From Robiginitalea myxolifaciens (GTDB lineage Bacteria > Bacteroidota > Bacteroidia > Flavobacteriales > Flavobacteriaceae): a stretch of 64,000 bases of DNA. Both the position numbers and the translations under genes were made by a program. This document shows, piece after piece, positions 54,480 through 62,715 of this stretch. The first letter of the stretch is position 1. Every line of letters begins with the position of its first letter. The DNA is taken from NCBI RefSeq assembly GCF_900115205.1, contig NZ_FOYQ01000001.1:1701240-1765239 (forward strand). The letters are read 5' to 3'. Under the pieces are notes generated by a model. That model searched no databases, had not been told where the DNA came from, and was given only the letters and a program-made list of their open reading frames with translations.

Positions 54480-55632
54480 AGTACCAGGGGGCTGCTGCAT
54501 AGGACTTTGTTCGCGCATTGCGTTCCCGGCTGCGAAGTAACAGATGGTCGGCATCTTGCTTACGAGCCCGATATCCCAATAAATGGAAGAAGGATTTGGC
54601 CATAAACCGCGCGATTCGCGTATTGGCCAATAGCGTGGTCCGCTCCTTATCGGCCCAGTCGATTCCGGGTAACCGGGTTAGCAGACCATCCATCCGGGAC
54701 CAACGCAGGTACTTGGATAACAGGAGGAAGAATCCGGGTATTTTACGGATAAAATAATACGCTTCGTGACCCTTCTTCTGATAAAGCGGCATAAAGATCT
54801 GCCTGGCTTTTTTAGTCGTGACCAGGCCGTTGGAATCCGTAGCGAAAGTGGTGCCTCTTGGAATCCATTGAAAGTTCTCAAAATTGGGTTGCATTTTAAA
54901 ATATTCCCCCTCCGTCAGGAGGCGCTGGAAGTAGATTTCATAAAAGGTTTTACGAGCTTTTCCCTGGTTCCATATGTCGTTGCGCAAACTGCGCTGGATA
55001 GCCGCATCCAGTTTTAAAAAGCCGGTGATAGCCAGGGTAAACCAAATAAAATGACGGGCATTTTCAATAGCCTCCGGAGCCTCGTGTTGCCCGGATTCAA
55101 ACCCGATAGAAACATATCCCTTATCGTTTAGGTAACTGAGCAAGGCCCCCCCCAGGTACTCTTCAATCCCAAGGATAGTGGGCAGGGGGTAGTTGCGGGT
55201 AAACCTGCGGTTGAGCAGGGTATCATTCATTATTACGAAAGGCTCGGTTGGTCCTGAGGTCGTATGCAGGTCAAAGAAGTAGAAGGGGGGATTGCAATTT
55301 TCGAAAATCAGGTGGATTTCCCGCAGCAATTCCAATAGCTCCAATTCCTCCTTGCTGGAAACGGCACCTGTACTGAGTAATTGCTCCAACCGCTCGTGGT
55401 GCCAAATACGGTTCAGGTCTTCCTCGTGGTAGCGGATATTTTTCTCCAGCGCATTCAAGTTCCCCGCCAGGGCTATAAAATTGCCATGGAAAGAATCCTC
55501 CCGGGCACTCAAACGGTCACTAACCTCCTGGAGGGCGGTAACACCTGCCGGTTCATTGCCGTGCAGTCCTGCAAAGAAAACAAGGGTCGGTCCTGGTTTT
55601 TCACCAGTAATGCGTGCTAAAATTCGCTCCAC
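54478..55632 (-). CDS. M14-type deacylase (succinylglutamate desuccinylase / aspartoacylase family)
   Basis: A zinc-dependent amide hydrolase of the AstE/AspA group, 384 residues from a GTG at 55632. The frame has no early ATG; the GTG shares its G with the TAG stop of the upstream GCS2-CBS gene (TAGTG), and it places the first strand where homologues have it. Zinc ligands are H24 and E27 in FAGLHGNEPAG and H123 in FDLHTTSG; E179 in GFESGQH fits the catalytic Glu. A C-terminal 180-residue part is poorly conserved. Substrate unknown; the coupling suggests it acts on the product of the upstream ligase-like protein. Confidence 0.85.
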   Translation of the reverse strand: MERILARITGEKPGPTLVFFAGLHGNEPAGVTALQEVSDRLSAREDSFHGNFIALAGNLNALEKNIRYHEEDLNRIWHHERLEQLLSTGAVSSKEELELLELLREIHLIFENCNPPFYFFDLHTTSGPTEPFVIMNDTLLNRRFTRNYPLPTILGIEEYLGGALLSYLNDKGYVSIGFESGQHEAPEAIENARHFIWFTLAITGFLKLDAAIQRSLRNDIWNQGKARKTFYEIYFQRLLTEGEYFKMQPNFENFQWIPRGTTFATDSNGLVTTKKARQIFMPLYQKKGHEAYYFIRKIPGFFLLLSKYLRWSRMDGLLTRLPGIDWADKERTTLLANTRIARFMAKSFFHLLGYRARKQDADHLLLRSRERNARTKSYAAAPWY

Positions 55633-57479
55633 TAACTCAGATCCCTTTTGCTTAGTATTCCAATAAGCACTCCCTGGGAACAAACCGGCAGGCAACCGAT
55701 TTGATGGGTGTCGATTAGCCTGCGCACTTCCTCCAGCGTTGTTTCCGGGCTAACCGAAACGGGATTTTCTATCATCACTTCGCCTACAGTGGTTGTGGAA
55801 AAGGAATAGGAATCCCGCAAATCTTCGAGCATGCTCCAACTGAGTAATCCGACCAGCTCCCCATTTTTATTTTCAATGGGCAGGTGATGGATGTCGTTCC
55901 ATTGCATTAAGGCTTCGGCCATATTCAGAAAATCTTCCGGTGCGGCTTTGATCAAACGGGTAGACATCAGGTCTTTGATCTGCATCCCCTGCTCACCGAG
56001 AGCTGTGGATGTTATTTCAGGCCATTCCTGAAGGGATTTGCCCGTGGTTTGGTTCTCGATCATCGCCCGTGTTAACGCTTTCAGGGCCGGGCCCGTTTTG
56101 GTTTCGGACAGCAGCTTGCGGTAGTTGCGGATTTGCCACTGGTCGGGACTACTACCACTGAGGCGCTTTTCGATAATTCCCAGATAATGCTCCCGGTCTG
56201 CATCGGAAATTCCACGTTTCTGCAATCCCAAATGCGCAATAGGCAGCAGGTGATTCCTGAGCAACTTTTTGGCTGGCATCAATTCTCCACACCAGGAAAA
56301 GAGTGATTCTTTACCGTAGCGGGCCGCCTTGATAAAATTGGACTTGGCAGCTTTGAAATCCATTTGGCTGGCCATATCGTCGAATTTAGCTGGTCTGCCT
56401 GCCATCAATCCAATCCAAAAGGCAAAATTCGCCACCTGGTCCGGGATACTCGGGCCTGCTGGGATATAGCGATTTTCAATACGTAAATGTGGCTTTCCTC
56501 CACCTACCCCGTAACAGGGTCTGTTCCAACGGTAAACGGTGCCGTTATGCAGCCTCAGGGCATCCAGGCCAGGAGCTTCGCCCGCTCCTATTTGCTCCAG
56601 GGATCCGGTTGCAATGTCCTTAGTGAGCAGGATATTGTGCGTAGAAATGCTCCTTTTGAAGATGTCGGCAAGGGTCCCGGTTTCCCACTGCTCCCCGAAA
56701 CCTACCCGCGGACTTTGATCGACCAGGGCATACGAGGATTTACGGGTATCCAGGCTTTGCTGAAAAAGTGCGATCCGCGTTTCCTTCCACAATTCCCGAC
56801 CCATAAGCAGGGGGGAATTACAGCTTACGGAAAGGACCGGGCCAGAAATAGCCTGGGCCCAGTTGTAGCTCGCGATGAAATCTTTGGAAGGAATCTGAAG
56901 GTGAAGTTGGAAGCTGGTATTGCACGCCTCGAACATAACCGTATCATGATCGAGGAAGAATTCGTCGGCTCCCCGGATTTTCAGGCTAAAATCACCGCCC
57001 TTATCGGACTTCAGCCGATTGTTGAGTGCAAAGTACCTGGGGATCGGGGTCAGGAAATCCTGACCTACTTCCCGCTTCCCAATGGTGGGCAGGATTCCTG
57101 CAAGCAAGGGAGCGGTCTTGAGCATGGCGGCCTTTTTGCGAACCACTGCCATATTGCTTTTCAGCAGGGATTCGGTTTTGGACAGGCATTCCCCGGTAAA
57201 GGCCAGGGGATCCAGATTCAACTCAATATTATAGGACGCCAATTCCGTAGTGAAATGGTCATCGCCGAGCATGTCGAGTAGTTCCATATTAACCGGTGCC
57301 GGTTGAAAGTTGGAATCGACCAGACATATTTCCTGCTCTGCGCCAATACGCACGACATCGTCTTCGAACAGGCCGTTTTCGAGTAAATACTCCAGGGCGT
57401 GAACATCGTCCAGCAGGTGGCGTACGAATTCCCGTTTGTCGTCAAGTGAGGTTTTCTCGTGCAATAGTTTTTCGCCCAT
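55632..57479 (-). CDS. GCS2-type glutamate-cysteine ligase-like protein fused to a CBS pair
   Basis: A 615-residue two-part protein. Residues about 30-400 resemble the GCS2 carboxylate-amine ligase family: RIGAEQEICLVD holds the acidic nucleotide/metal residues, ASYNIELNLDP follows, then AIPSKDF-type strand blocks and RIENRYIPAGPS. Residues about 490-615 form two CBS domains (IKDLMSTRLIKAAPEDF...HLPI and VGEVMIENPVSVSPETTLEEV...GILSKRDL), which often bind adenine nucleotides and regulate activity. No gshB-like partner is next to it, so it need not make gamma-Glu-Cys. ATG at 57479. Promoter TAGTTTTG at 57497 with two FNR-like dyads. Coupled to the M14 gene downstream. Confidence 0.82.
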   Translation of the reverse strand: MGEKLLHEKTSLDDKREFVRHLLDDVHALEYLLENGLFEDDVVRIGAEQEICLVDSNFQPAPVNMELLDMLGDDHFTTELASYNIELNLDPLAFTGECLSKTESLLKSNMAVVRKKAAMLKTAPLLAGILPTIGKREVGQDFLTPIPRYFALNNRLKSDKGGDFSLKIRGADEFFLDHDTVMFEACNTSFQLHLQIPSKDFIASYNWAQAISGPVLSVSCNSPLLMGRELWKETRIALFQQSLDTRKSSYALVDQSPRVGFGEQWETGTLADIFKRSISTHNILLTKDIATGSLEQIGAGEAPGLDALRLHNGTVYRWNRPCYGVGGGKPHLRIENRYIPAGPSIPDQVANFAFWIGLMAGRPAKFDDMASQMDFKAAKSNFIKAARYGKESLFSWCGELMPAKKLLRNHLLPIAHLGLQKRGISDADREHYLGIIEKRLSGSSPDQWQIRNYRKLLSETKTGPALKALTRAMIENQTTGKSLQEWPEITSTALGEQGMQIKDLMSTRLIKAAPEDFLNMAEALMQWNDIHHLPIENKNGELVGLLSWSMLEDLRDSYSFSTTTVGEVMIENPVSVSPETTLEEVRRLIDTHQIGCLPVCSQGVLIGILSKRDLS

Positions 57480-57496
57480 AACGCAAGTACTTTGAA

Positions 57497-57504
57497 CAAA
57501 ACTA
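57497..57504 (-). promoter_or_regulatory. -7 element of the GCS2-CBS promoter
   Basis: Minus strand TAGTTTTG, an exact TAnnTTTG, starting 29.5 bp from the centre of the dyad at 57528. Confidence 0.65.
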
Positions 57505-57527
57505 AAGACACCAAGCGGCTGAAAATA

Positions 57528-57539
57528 TGATTTTTATCA
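57528..57539. promoter_or_regulatory. FNR/CRP-like dyad 1, GCS2-CBS/hemN region
   Basis: TGATTTTTATCA (TGAT-N4-ATCA). It is the proximal site for GCS2-CBS and the distal one for hemN. Confidence 0.65.
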
Positions 57540-57562
57540 GATAAGGAAAGCGCGCTACCCCC

Positions 57563-57574
57563 TGACATTTATCA
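57563..57574. promoter_or_regulatory. FNR/CRP-like dyad 2, GCS2-CBS/hemN region
   Basis: TGACATTTATCA (TGAC-N4-ATCA). Proximal for hemN and distal for GCS2-CBS. Its centre is 35 bp from dyad 1. Confidence 0.65.
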
Positions 57575-57597
57575 TATTTTAAACAGGGTTTCCAGAC

Positions 57598-57605
57598 TAG
57601 CTTTG
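57598..57605 (+). promoter_or_regulatory. -7 element of the hemN promoter
   Basis: TAGCTTTG, an exact TAnnTTTG, starting 29.5 bp from the centre of dyad 2 and 26 bases before the hemN ATG. Confidence 0.65.
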
Positions 57606-57623
57606 ATCTGAAAAAAACAACCT

Positions 57624-58982
57624 ATGTGCAGTCTGACCCAAAAATATAATGTTGCCGGACCCAGGTATACGAGTTATCCCACAGTACCCTATTGGAACGA
57701 GGAATCTTTTTCATCGAAACAATGGCAGTTTTCGGTCAGGAAAAGCTACGACGAATCGCGGGAGGAAGGTATTAGTCTCTACATTCATCTGCCTTTCTGC
57801 GAAAGTATGTGCACCTTTTGTGGGTGTCATAAGCGTATAACCAGGCGACACGATTTGGAGAAGCCTTATATCCAGTCGGTTCTAAAGGAATGGTCTCTGT
57901 ACTTGCAGCTGTTGGGCACACGCCCGCTGATTCGCGAGATTCACTTAGGGGGAGGGACACCAACTTTCTTCTCAATGGAGAACCTGAGATTGCTCATCGA
58001 AGGGTTGCTCAGAAGGTCCAGGCTGGCTGCGGGCGCTGCTTTGGGATTTGAGGGCCATCCGAATAACACCACCCGTGAACACCTTCAGGGACTGTACGAT
58101 TTGGGGTTCAGGAAAGTGTGTTTCGGAGTGCAGGATTACAATGAGCAGGTGCAGACGGCTATCAACCGGCACCAGTCCTTTGAGCAGGTGCGTGATGTTA
58201 CCCAACTTGCGCGGGACATTGGCTATACCTCGGTCGGACACGATATCATTTACGGTTTACCTTTTCAAACCCTTGAGCATGTCAAAAACACCATTGCCCG
58301 CACTCAGGAAATCCGTCCGGACCGCATCGCTTTCTACAGCTATGCCCACGTTCCGTGGCGGAAGGGTAACGGCCAGCGCGGCTATAAGGAAGCCAACCTT
58401 CCCAGCCCGGCGGACAAGCGCCAACAATATGAACAAGGCAAGGCCCTGTTGACCCAACTCGGCTATCGCGAGATAGGCATGGATCACTTTGCACTGGAGA
58501 CCGATTCCCTGTACAAAGCCCTGGAAACGGGAACCCTACATCGAAATTTTATGGGATATACCCCCGAGCGTACCCAACTCATGATTGGTCTCGGGGTATC
58601 GAGTATCAGTGACAGCGGTTATGCTTTTGCACAGAATGTGAAGAGTGTGGAAGAGTACCAGCACCTGGTCGCCTGTGATATTCTTCCCGTTTATCGCGGA
58701 CATATCCTCACCGAGGAGGATCGCATAATCAGGCAGCAAATACTAAACTTAATGTGCCAGTTCCGGACAAGCTGGACGGCGCAGGACGCGACGCAAATCG
58801 ATTTTGAGGGTATCGTTGAAAACCTCTCTGAATTGCGCGCCGATGACCTGCTGACAATGTCCGAAAAGGGCCTGGTGGTAACCGAGGCCGGAAAGCCTTT
58901 TATCCGCAATATAAGTATGGCTTTCGATTTACGGCTGCAACGCAAGCAACCGGAAACCCAATTATTCTCAATGACTGTATAA
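57624..58982 (+). CDS. hemN: Oxygen-independent coproporphyrinogen III oxidase
   Basis: Radical-SAM enzyme that converts coproporphyrinogen III to protoporphyrinogen IX without oxygen, needed for haem synthesis when oxygen is scarce. The 452-residue protein has the cluster motif C59xxxC63xxC66 plus C68 in FCESMCTFCGC, the N-terminal RYTSYPTVPYW that separates true HemN from HemW-like proteins, LGGGTPTFFS, and the C-terminal helical domain (MCQFRTSW). ATG at 57624. It forms a unit with the second universal stress protein gene 18 bases downstream, and is controlled by the FNR-like promoter shared with GCS2-CBS. Confidence 0.97.
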   Translation: MCSLTQKYNVAGPRYTSYPTVPYWNEESFSSKQWQFSVRKSYDESREEGISLYIHLPFCESMCTFCGCHKRITRRHDLEKPYIQSVLKEWSLYLQLLGTRPLIREIHLGGGTPTFFSMENLRLLIEGLLRRSRLAAGAALGFEGHPNNTTREHLQGLYDLGFRKVCFGVQDYNEQVQTAINRHQSFEQVRDVTQLARDIGYTSVGHDIIYGLPFQTLEHVKNTIARTQEIRPDRIAFYSYAHVPWRKGNGQRGYKEANLPSPADKRQQYEQGKALLTQLGYREIGMDHFALETDSLYKALETGTLHRNFMGYTPERTQLMIGLGVSSISDSGYAFAQNVKSVEEYQHLVACDILPVYRGHILTEEDRIIRQQILNLMCQFRTSWTAQDATQIDFEGIVENLSELRADDLLTMSEKGLVVTEAGKPFIRNISMAFDLRLQRKQPETQLFSMTV

Positions 58983-59000
58983 CCCCAAAATAAGTGTGTT

Positions 59001-59831
59001 ATGAAATCAATAATAGTACCTGTCGATTTTTCCAATCAGTCCGAAAAAGCGCTCAAGATTGCCGCCGGACTGGCAAAGGCCAATAAGGCCGAGTTGCTTG
59101 TGCTGCATATGCTTGAAATTTCCCCGGCGATTATTTCCAGGGGGGAAGAATATGTGCCGCAGGTACAAATGGTTCACCTGATTAAGGCGATTGAGGAAAG
59201 GATGGCCGCTTTTTTGGATAAACCCTATTTAAGTGATGTTCATCTTACTCCGGTAATCAAACACTATAAAGTGTTTTCCGAGGTCAATGACCTGGCCGAA
59301 AAACACAATGCCGACCTGATTGTAATGGGTTCGCACGGAACGGATGGTTTGGACGAGATTTTTATCGGTTCCAATACCGAACGTGTGATTCGCAATTCCT
59401 CCATACCTGTGTTGGTGGTCAAAGGCGACCATCCCGAGGACTATGCGATCGAGCGATTCGTTTTTGCCTGTGATTTCCGGGAGGAAAACATCACCGCAGC
59501 GCAACAGGCCAAAGATTTTGCCAATGCCCTTGGCGCTTCTCTTAAGTTGGTCTATATCAACACGCCCGGAGACGGCTTTTTAAGCACTCCTGAGGCCTAT
59601 GAGAAGATCAATCACTTCCTGGCGAAAGCAAACCTGGGAATTGAAGTGGAAGTCTTTAATGACTACACCGTAGAGCGCGGGGTTATCAATTTTGCGGAAT
59701 CCTATGGAGCTCACCTGATCGGTATTCCCACCCATGGTCGTAAAGGCCTCTCCCACTTCTTTATGGGAAGTATCGGAGAAGATGTGGCCAATCACAGTGG
59801 GATCCCGGTGATTACCTTCAGGATTTCGTAA
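59001..59831 (+). CDS. Universal stress protein, two Usp domains
   Basis: A 276-residue tandem Usp protein. Domain 1 (2-140) has an intact ATP-binding pattern, GSHGTDGLDEIFIGS (G-2x-G-9x-G-S). Domain 2 (150-276) has PTHGRKGLSHFFMGS, with the first Gly replaced by Pro. Unlike the tandem Usp at 52732, this one therefore may bind ATP in at least one domain. It follows hemN by 18 bases, so it is expected to be induced with it, as Usp proteins often are under low oxygen. It converges with the HMA gene with 9 bases between stops. Confidence 0.9.
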   Translation: MKSIIVPVDFSNQSEKALKIAAGLAKANKAELLVLHMLEISPAIISRGEEYVPQVQMVHLIKAIEERMAAFLDKPYLSDVHLTPVIKHYKVFSEVNDLAEKHNADLIVMGSHGTDGLDEIFIGSNTERVIRNSSIPVLVVKGDHPEDYAIERFVFACDFREENITAAQQAKDFANALGASLKLVYINTPGDGFLSTPEAYEKINHFLAKANLGIEVEVFNDYTVERGVINFAESYGAHLIGIPTHGRKGLSHFFMGSIGEDVANHSGIPVITFRIS

Positions 59832-59840
59832 GAAGTAGCT

Positions 59841-60113
59841 CTAAGCCTTATCGAGTCGGCCAATGCCACAACTCACGAAGGATTTGGCTTTATCCCTTAG
59901 GCTGTTGCTCACTTCGGCCAGCGGATAGCCCAGGCTTTTCAGAATTTTGGGAGCCTGGTCAAGGGCGGCTTCCTCCTGGTGCTCCAGGATTATTTTGCCT
60001 TCGGCCGGATCGACCATTACCTCACTAACGCCTTCAAGTTTTTGGAGGCGTTTGCTTATTGTAGTACCGCATCCTCCACATTTCACGTTTTGAACAAAGA
60101 TCTCAGTTTTCAT
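59841..60113 (-). CDS. Heavy-metal-associated (HMA) domain protein, copper-chaperone-like
   Basis: A 90-residue protein: one HMA ferredoxin-like domain with metal-binding cysteines C12 and C15 in NVKCGGCGTTI, and a C-terminal tail holding one more Cys (FVSCGIG). I start it at ATG 60113; the GTG at 60119 would add two residues. It lies 9 bases after the TauE/SafE-like gene at the end of the cbb3 assembly run, so delivery of copper for the CuB site is the natural inference, though no copper ATPase is in the window. Confidence 0.85.
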   Translation of the reverse strand: MKTEIFVQNVKCGGCGTTISKRLQKLEGVSEVMVDPAEGKIILEHQEEAALDQAPKILKSLGYPLAEVSNSLRDKAKSFVSCGIGRLDKA

Positions 60114-60122
60114 AGTCACGGT

Positions 60123-60830
60123 TTAATAACATTCAAAGCTAGTGGAAATCGCCTGGACTGGTGCCGGATCCGCAGGAGAAATATAGGGTATGCCCAGACC
60201 CAGTCCGCGTAGGATAAAAAACAATCCCAGCACAACCACTATGGCCGGGATCCATCGGTTCAGGTTGAATTTGAGTTTGTTCCCCATCAGCGACCTCGAG
60301 AAAATTACTCCTGTCATCATAGGAACGGTTCCCAGTCCAAAGACAGTCATATAGAGTCCTCCCTCCAGCGGGTTGCCCATGGCAACAGCGCCCAAAATAG
60401 CCATGTAAACCAGGCCGCAGGGCAAAAGTCCATTGAGGATACCCAGGGAAAGATACGTATCCGGGGTCTTCTTCTGAAGCGCTTTACCCAGACCGGACTT
60501 TACCTTGCCAACGAACGTATAGAGGAATCGCGCCGGGCCAAACCGGGACAGGTATTTCCCCGGCAGGAGTACCAGCAGGATCATCAATACCCCGATTCCT
60601 ATGGAGAGTTTCTGCTGTACCCCAAATAGTTGCAATCCCCGACCAACCAGGCCAAATGCTATCCCCATTAGGGCATAGGAAAATAATCTTCCCGCCTGAT
60701 ACAGGGTTACCAGGAGTAGTTTTTTAGGCATGCGTTCCTGACCGAGGGGTAGCATAAAGGCAATAGGCCCGCACATGCCGAGGCAGTGCAGGCTTCCCAA
60801 TAGTCCCAGTATCAGTGCAGCGAGTAGCAT
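60123..60830 (-). CDS. TauE/SafE-like (UreH-type) membrane protein of the cbb3 cluster
   Basis: A 235-residue polytopic protein with about six membrane helices. It opens with the motif GSLHCLGMCGP, whose cysteines in a membrane helix are typical of the UreH-like transmembrane group next to ccoGH operons, and repeats GLLPCGLVYMA in the second half. It is often annotated as a sulfite exporter, but the cysteine motifs and the position after ccoH favour a metal (copper) role in oxidase assembly. This is inference. ATG at 60830, 15 bases after ccoH. Confidence 0.85.
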   Translation of the reverse strand: MLLAALILGLLGSLHCLGMCGPIAFMLPLGQERMPKKLLLVTLYQAGRLFSYALMGIAFGLVGRGLQLFGVQQKLSIGIGVLMILLVLLPGKYLSRFGPARFLYTFVGKVKSGLGKALQKKTPDTYLSLGILNGLLPCGLVYMAILGAVAMGNPLEGGLYMTVFGLGTVPMMTGVIFSRSLMGNKLKFNLNRWIPAIVVVLGLFFILRGLGLGIPYISPADPAPVQAISTSFECY

Positions 60831-60845
60831 GGTTAGGGTATACGC

Positions 60846-61292
60846 TTAATAGATTAATTTTTCTTTCTGTAGGAATTGCTTCCCCTGATATGCCCATTCG
60901 ATGGTAATATCCCAGCGGCCCTCCAGTAATTTTGAGGCGGGAATCAGCAATTCGGCGCTTTCTAACTGCAGCGGGATTTCCACATCCAGCCGCCTGTTTG
61001 AAGGGCGATACAGCCCAATAGTACCGTTGATATCCTCGGGCTTAAACCCATCCGGGAACGCGACGAGCAGCCCTTCTTCGGTTTTCGTAAACGCCAAGGA
61101 GGCGTCGTTGTCCAAAACGGATCGCTGTGCGTCGATCTCCTTTTGATAGCCCAGTTCCTTCTTATAATAGGATTCGGTGACCAATTCATGGTTTGCACGT
61201 TCATCGGTGCTCACCCGGATCACGAAATACAGGATAAAGGCGATAAAACCTATAAAGGCCAATACGATTGCGGTTCCCCAATTGATTTTCAT
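60846..61292 (-). CDS. ccoH: FixH/CcoH cbb3 oxidase assembly protein
   Basis: A 148-residue single-span protein needed for assembly or stability of cbb3 oxidase. Residues 6-26 are the N-terminal membrane helix (GTAIVLAFIGFIAFILYF). The motif LVTESYYKKELGYQKEID is the conserved FixH segment, followed by an Ig-like periplasmic domain with the WDITIEW block near the end. ATG at 61292, 5 bases after ccoG. Confidence 0.93.
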   Translation of the reverse strand: MKINWGTAIVLAFIGFIAFILYFVIRVSTDERANHELVTESYYKKELGYQKEIDAQRSVLDNDASLAFTKTEEGLLVAFPDGFKPEDINGTIGLYRPSNRRLDVEIPLQLESAELLIPASKLLEGRWDITIEWAYQGKQFLQKEKLIY

Positions 61293-61297
61293 AAGCT

Positions 61298-62713
61298 TTA
61301 GTTATAGCTGCGCGGCGCGAGGAATTGGGTGGTGGTGGTTTCGATGAGTTCATCGCCACTATAAACTCCTATTTTGAGTTTATCCTTGTCCCCGGTTAAG
61401 GCGGCATTGTTTATTTCTATAAATAAGGTGCCTTCGGCAAGATCCTGCGCCGGCACTTCAAAATAATCCTGGGAAACCATGGTAATAGTCCCCTTATGTG
61501 AGAGCAGCTTAAAATTCACCTGCTCTACCGGATCTACGGTCTTATTGACCAGTTTGTAAGTATATACATTGCTGATCACGTTGTTTTCTTTCCGCTCGTA
61601 CAATTGTCCGGGAAGTCGGAGGATGTTGGCCTCGAGTTCATTTCTGAGGAACAACATCCCTACCAGTAGTCCGGTCAGGATGGTAAGTACAGCGGCATAA
61701 CCTTTCATTCGGGAGGTAACCCGGAACTTTTGCTTGGTGTTGATCTCGTGTTCGCTGGCATATCGGATGAGTCCTTTGGGCCTGTTAATCTTCTCCATAA
61801 TAGTATCGCACTCATCGATACAGGCGGTACAGTTTACACATTCCAGCTGGGTACCATTTCGGATATCAATTCCCGTGGGGCAAACATGAACACATTGGAA
61901 GCAGTCGATGCAGTCGCCATGACCCAGGGCTTCGCGATCCTCATTTTTGCGGAACTTTTTTCGGCCGTTGGGTCCTTCCCCGCGCTTATGGTCATAGGCT
62001 ACCACAATGGATTTGTCGTCTAGCAGCACGCCTTGTAACCGGCCATAAGGACAAGCGATAATGCAGACCTGTTCCCGGAACCACGCAAAGACAAAGTAGA
62101 ACACCGCTGTAAAAATCAACAGGGGGATGATTGTCCCCGTATGGGCTGCAGGACCGTCCTGGATGTAACCGATCAGTTTATCGCTGCCGATGAGGTAGGC
62201 TAGGAAAATGTTGGCGATCAGAAAAGAAATCAGCAGAAAGACGCCCCACTTCAGCGTCCGCTTCCAAATTTTCCTGAAATTCCAGGGGGATTTATCCAGT
62301 CGTATCTGTGCCCCGCGGTCGCCGTCGATCCAATATTCGATCCGCCGGAAGACCATTTCCATGAAAATGGTCTGGGGGCACATCCACCCGCAAAAGATCC
62401 TTCCAAAGCCCACGGTGAACAGGGCAACGAAGACTACACCAATGATCATGGCGATCACCACCAGGTGAAAATCCTGGGGCCAGAAGGGAAATCCGAAAAT
62501 ATTAAACCGACGCTCCAGGACATTGAAGAGCAGGAATTGATTTCCCCCGACCTTGATGAATGGGGCAGAAAATAGAAAAGCCAACAGGGCATAGCTCACC
62601 CATTTGCGGTAGTTGTAGTAGCGACCACTTGGCTTTTTTGGGAACATCCAGGCCCGCTTCCCTTCTTTGGAAATGGTGCCAATGGAATCCCTGAAATTTT
62701 CTTCCCCGTCCAT
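61298..62713 (-). CDS. ccoG: CcoG/FixG polyferredoxin, cbb3 oxidase assembly
   Basis: Membrane-bound iron-sulfur protein, reported in other bacteria to reduce copper for oxidase assembly. The 471-residue sequence has about five membrane helices, CGWMCPQTIFMEMVFRR, CIIACPYGRLQGV, and two ferredoxin clusters written as CIDCFQCVHVCP and CVNCTACIDEC in the middle. The C-terminal 120 residues form an Ig-like domain after a last helix. ATG at 62713, 2 bases after ccoP. Confidence 0.95.
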   Translation of the reverse strand: MDGEENFRDSIGTISKEGKRAWMFPKKPSGRYYNYRKWVSYALLAFLFSAPFIKVGGNQFLLFNVLERRFNIFGFPFWPQDFHLVVIAMIIGVVFVALFTVGFGRIFCGWMCPQTIFMEMVFRRIEYWIDGDRGAQIRLDKSPWNFRKIWKRTLKWGVFLLISFLIANIFLAYLIGSDKLIGYIQDGPAAHTGTIIPLLIFTAVFYFVFAWFREQVCIIACPYGRLQGVLLDDKSIVVAYDHKRGEGPNGRKKFRKNEDREALGHGDCIDCFQCVHVCPTGIDIRNGTQLECVNCTACIDECDTIMEKINRPKGLIRYASEHEINTKQKFRVTSRMKGYAAVLTILTGLLVGMLFLRNELEANILRLPGQLYERKENNVISNVYTYKLVNKTVDPVEQVNFKLLSHKGTITMVSQDYFEVPAQDLAEGTLFIEINNAALTGDKDKLKIGVYSGDELIETTTTQFLAPRSYN

Positions 62714-62715
62714 GG

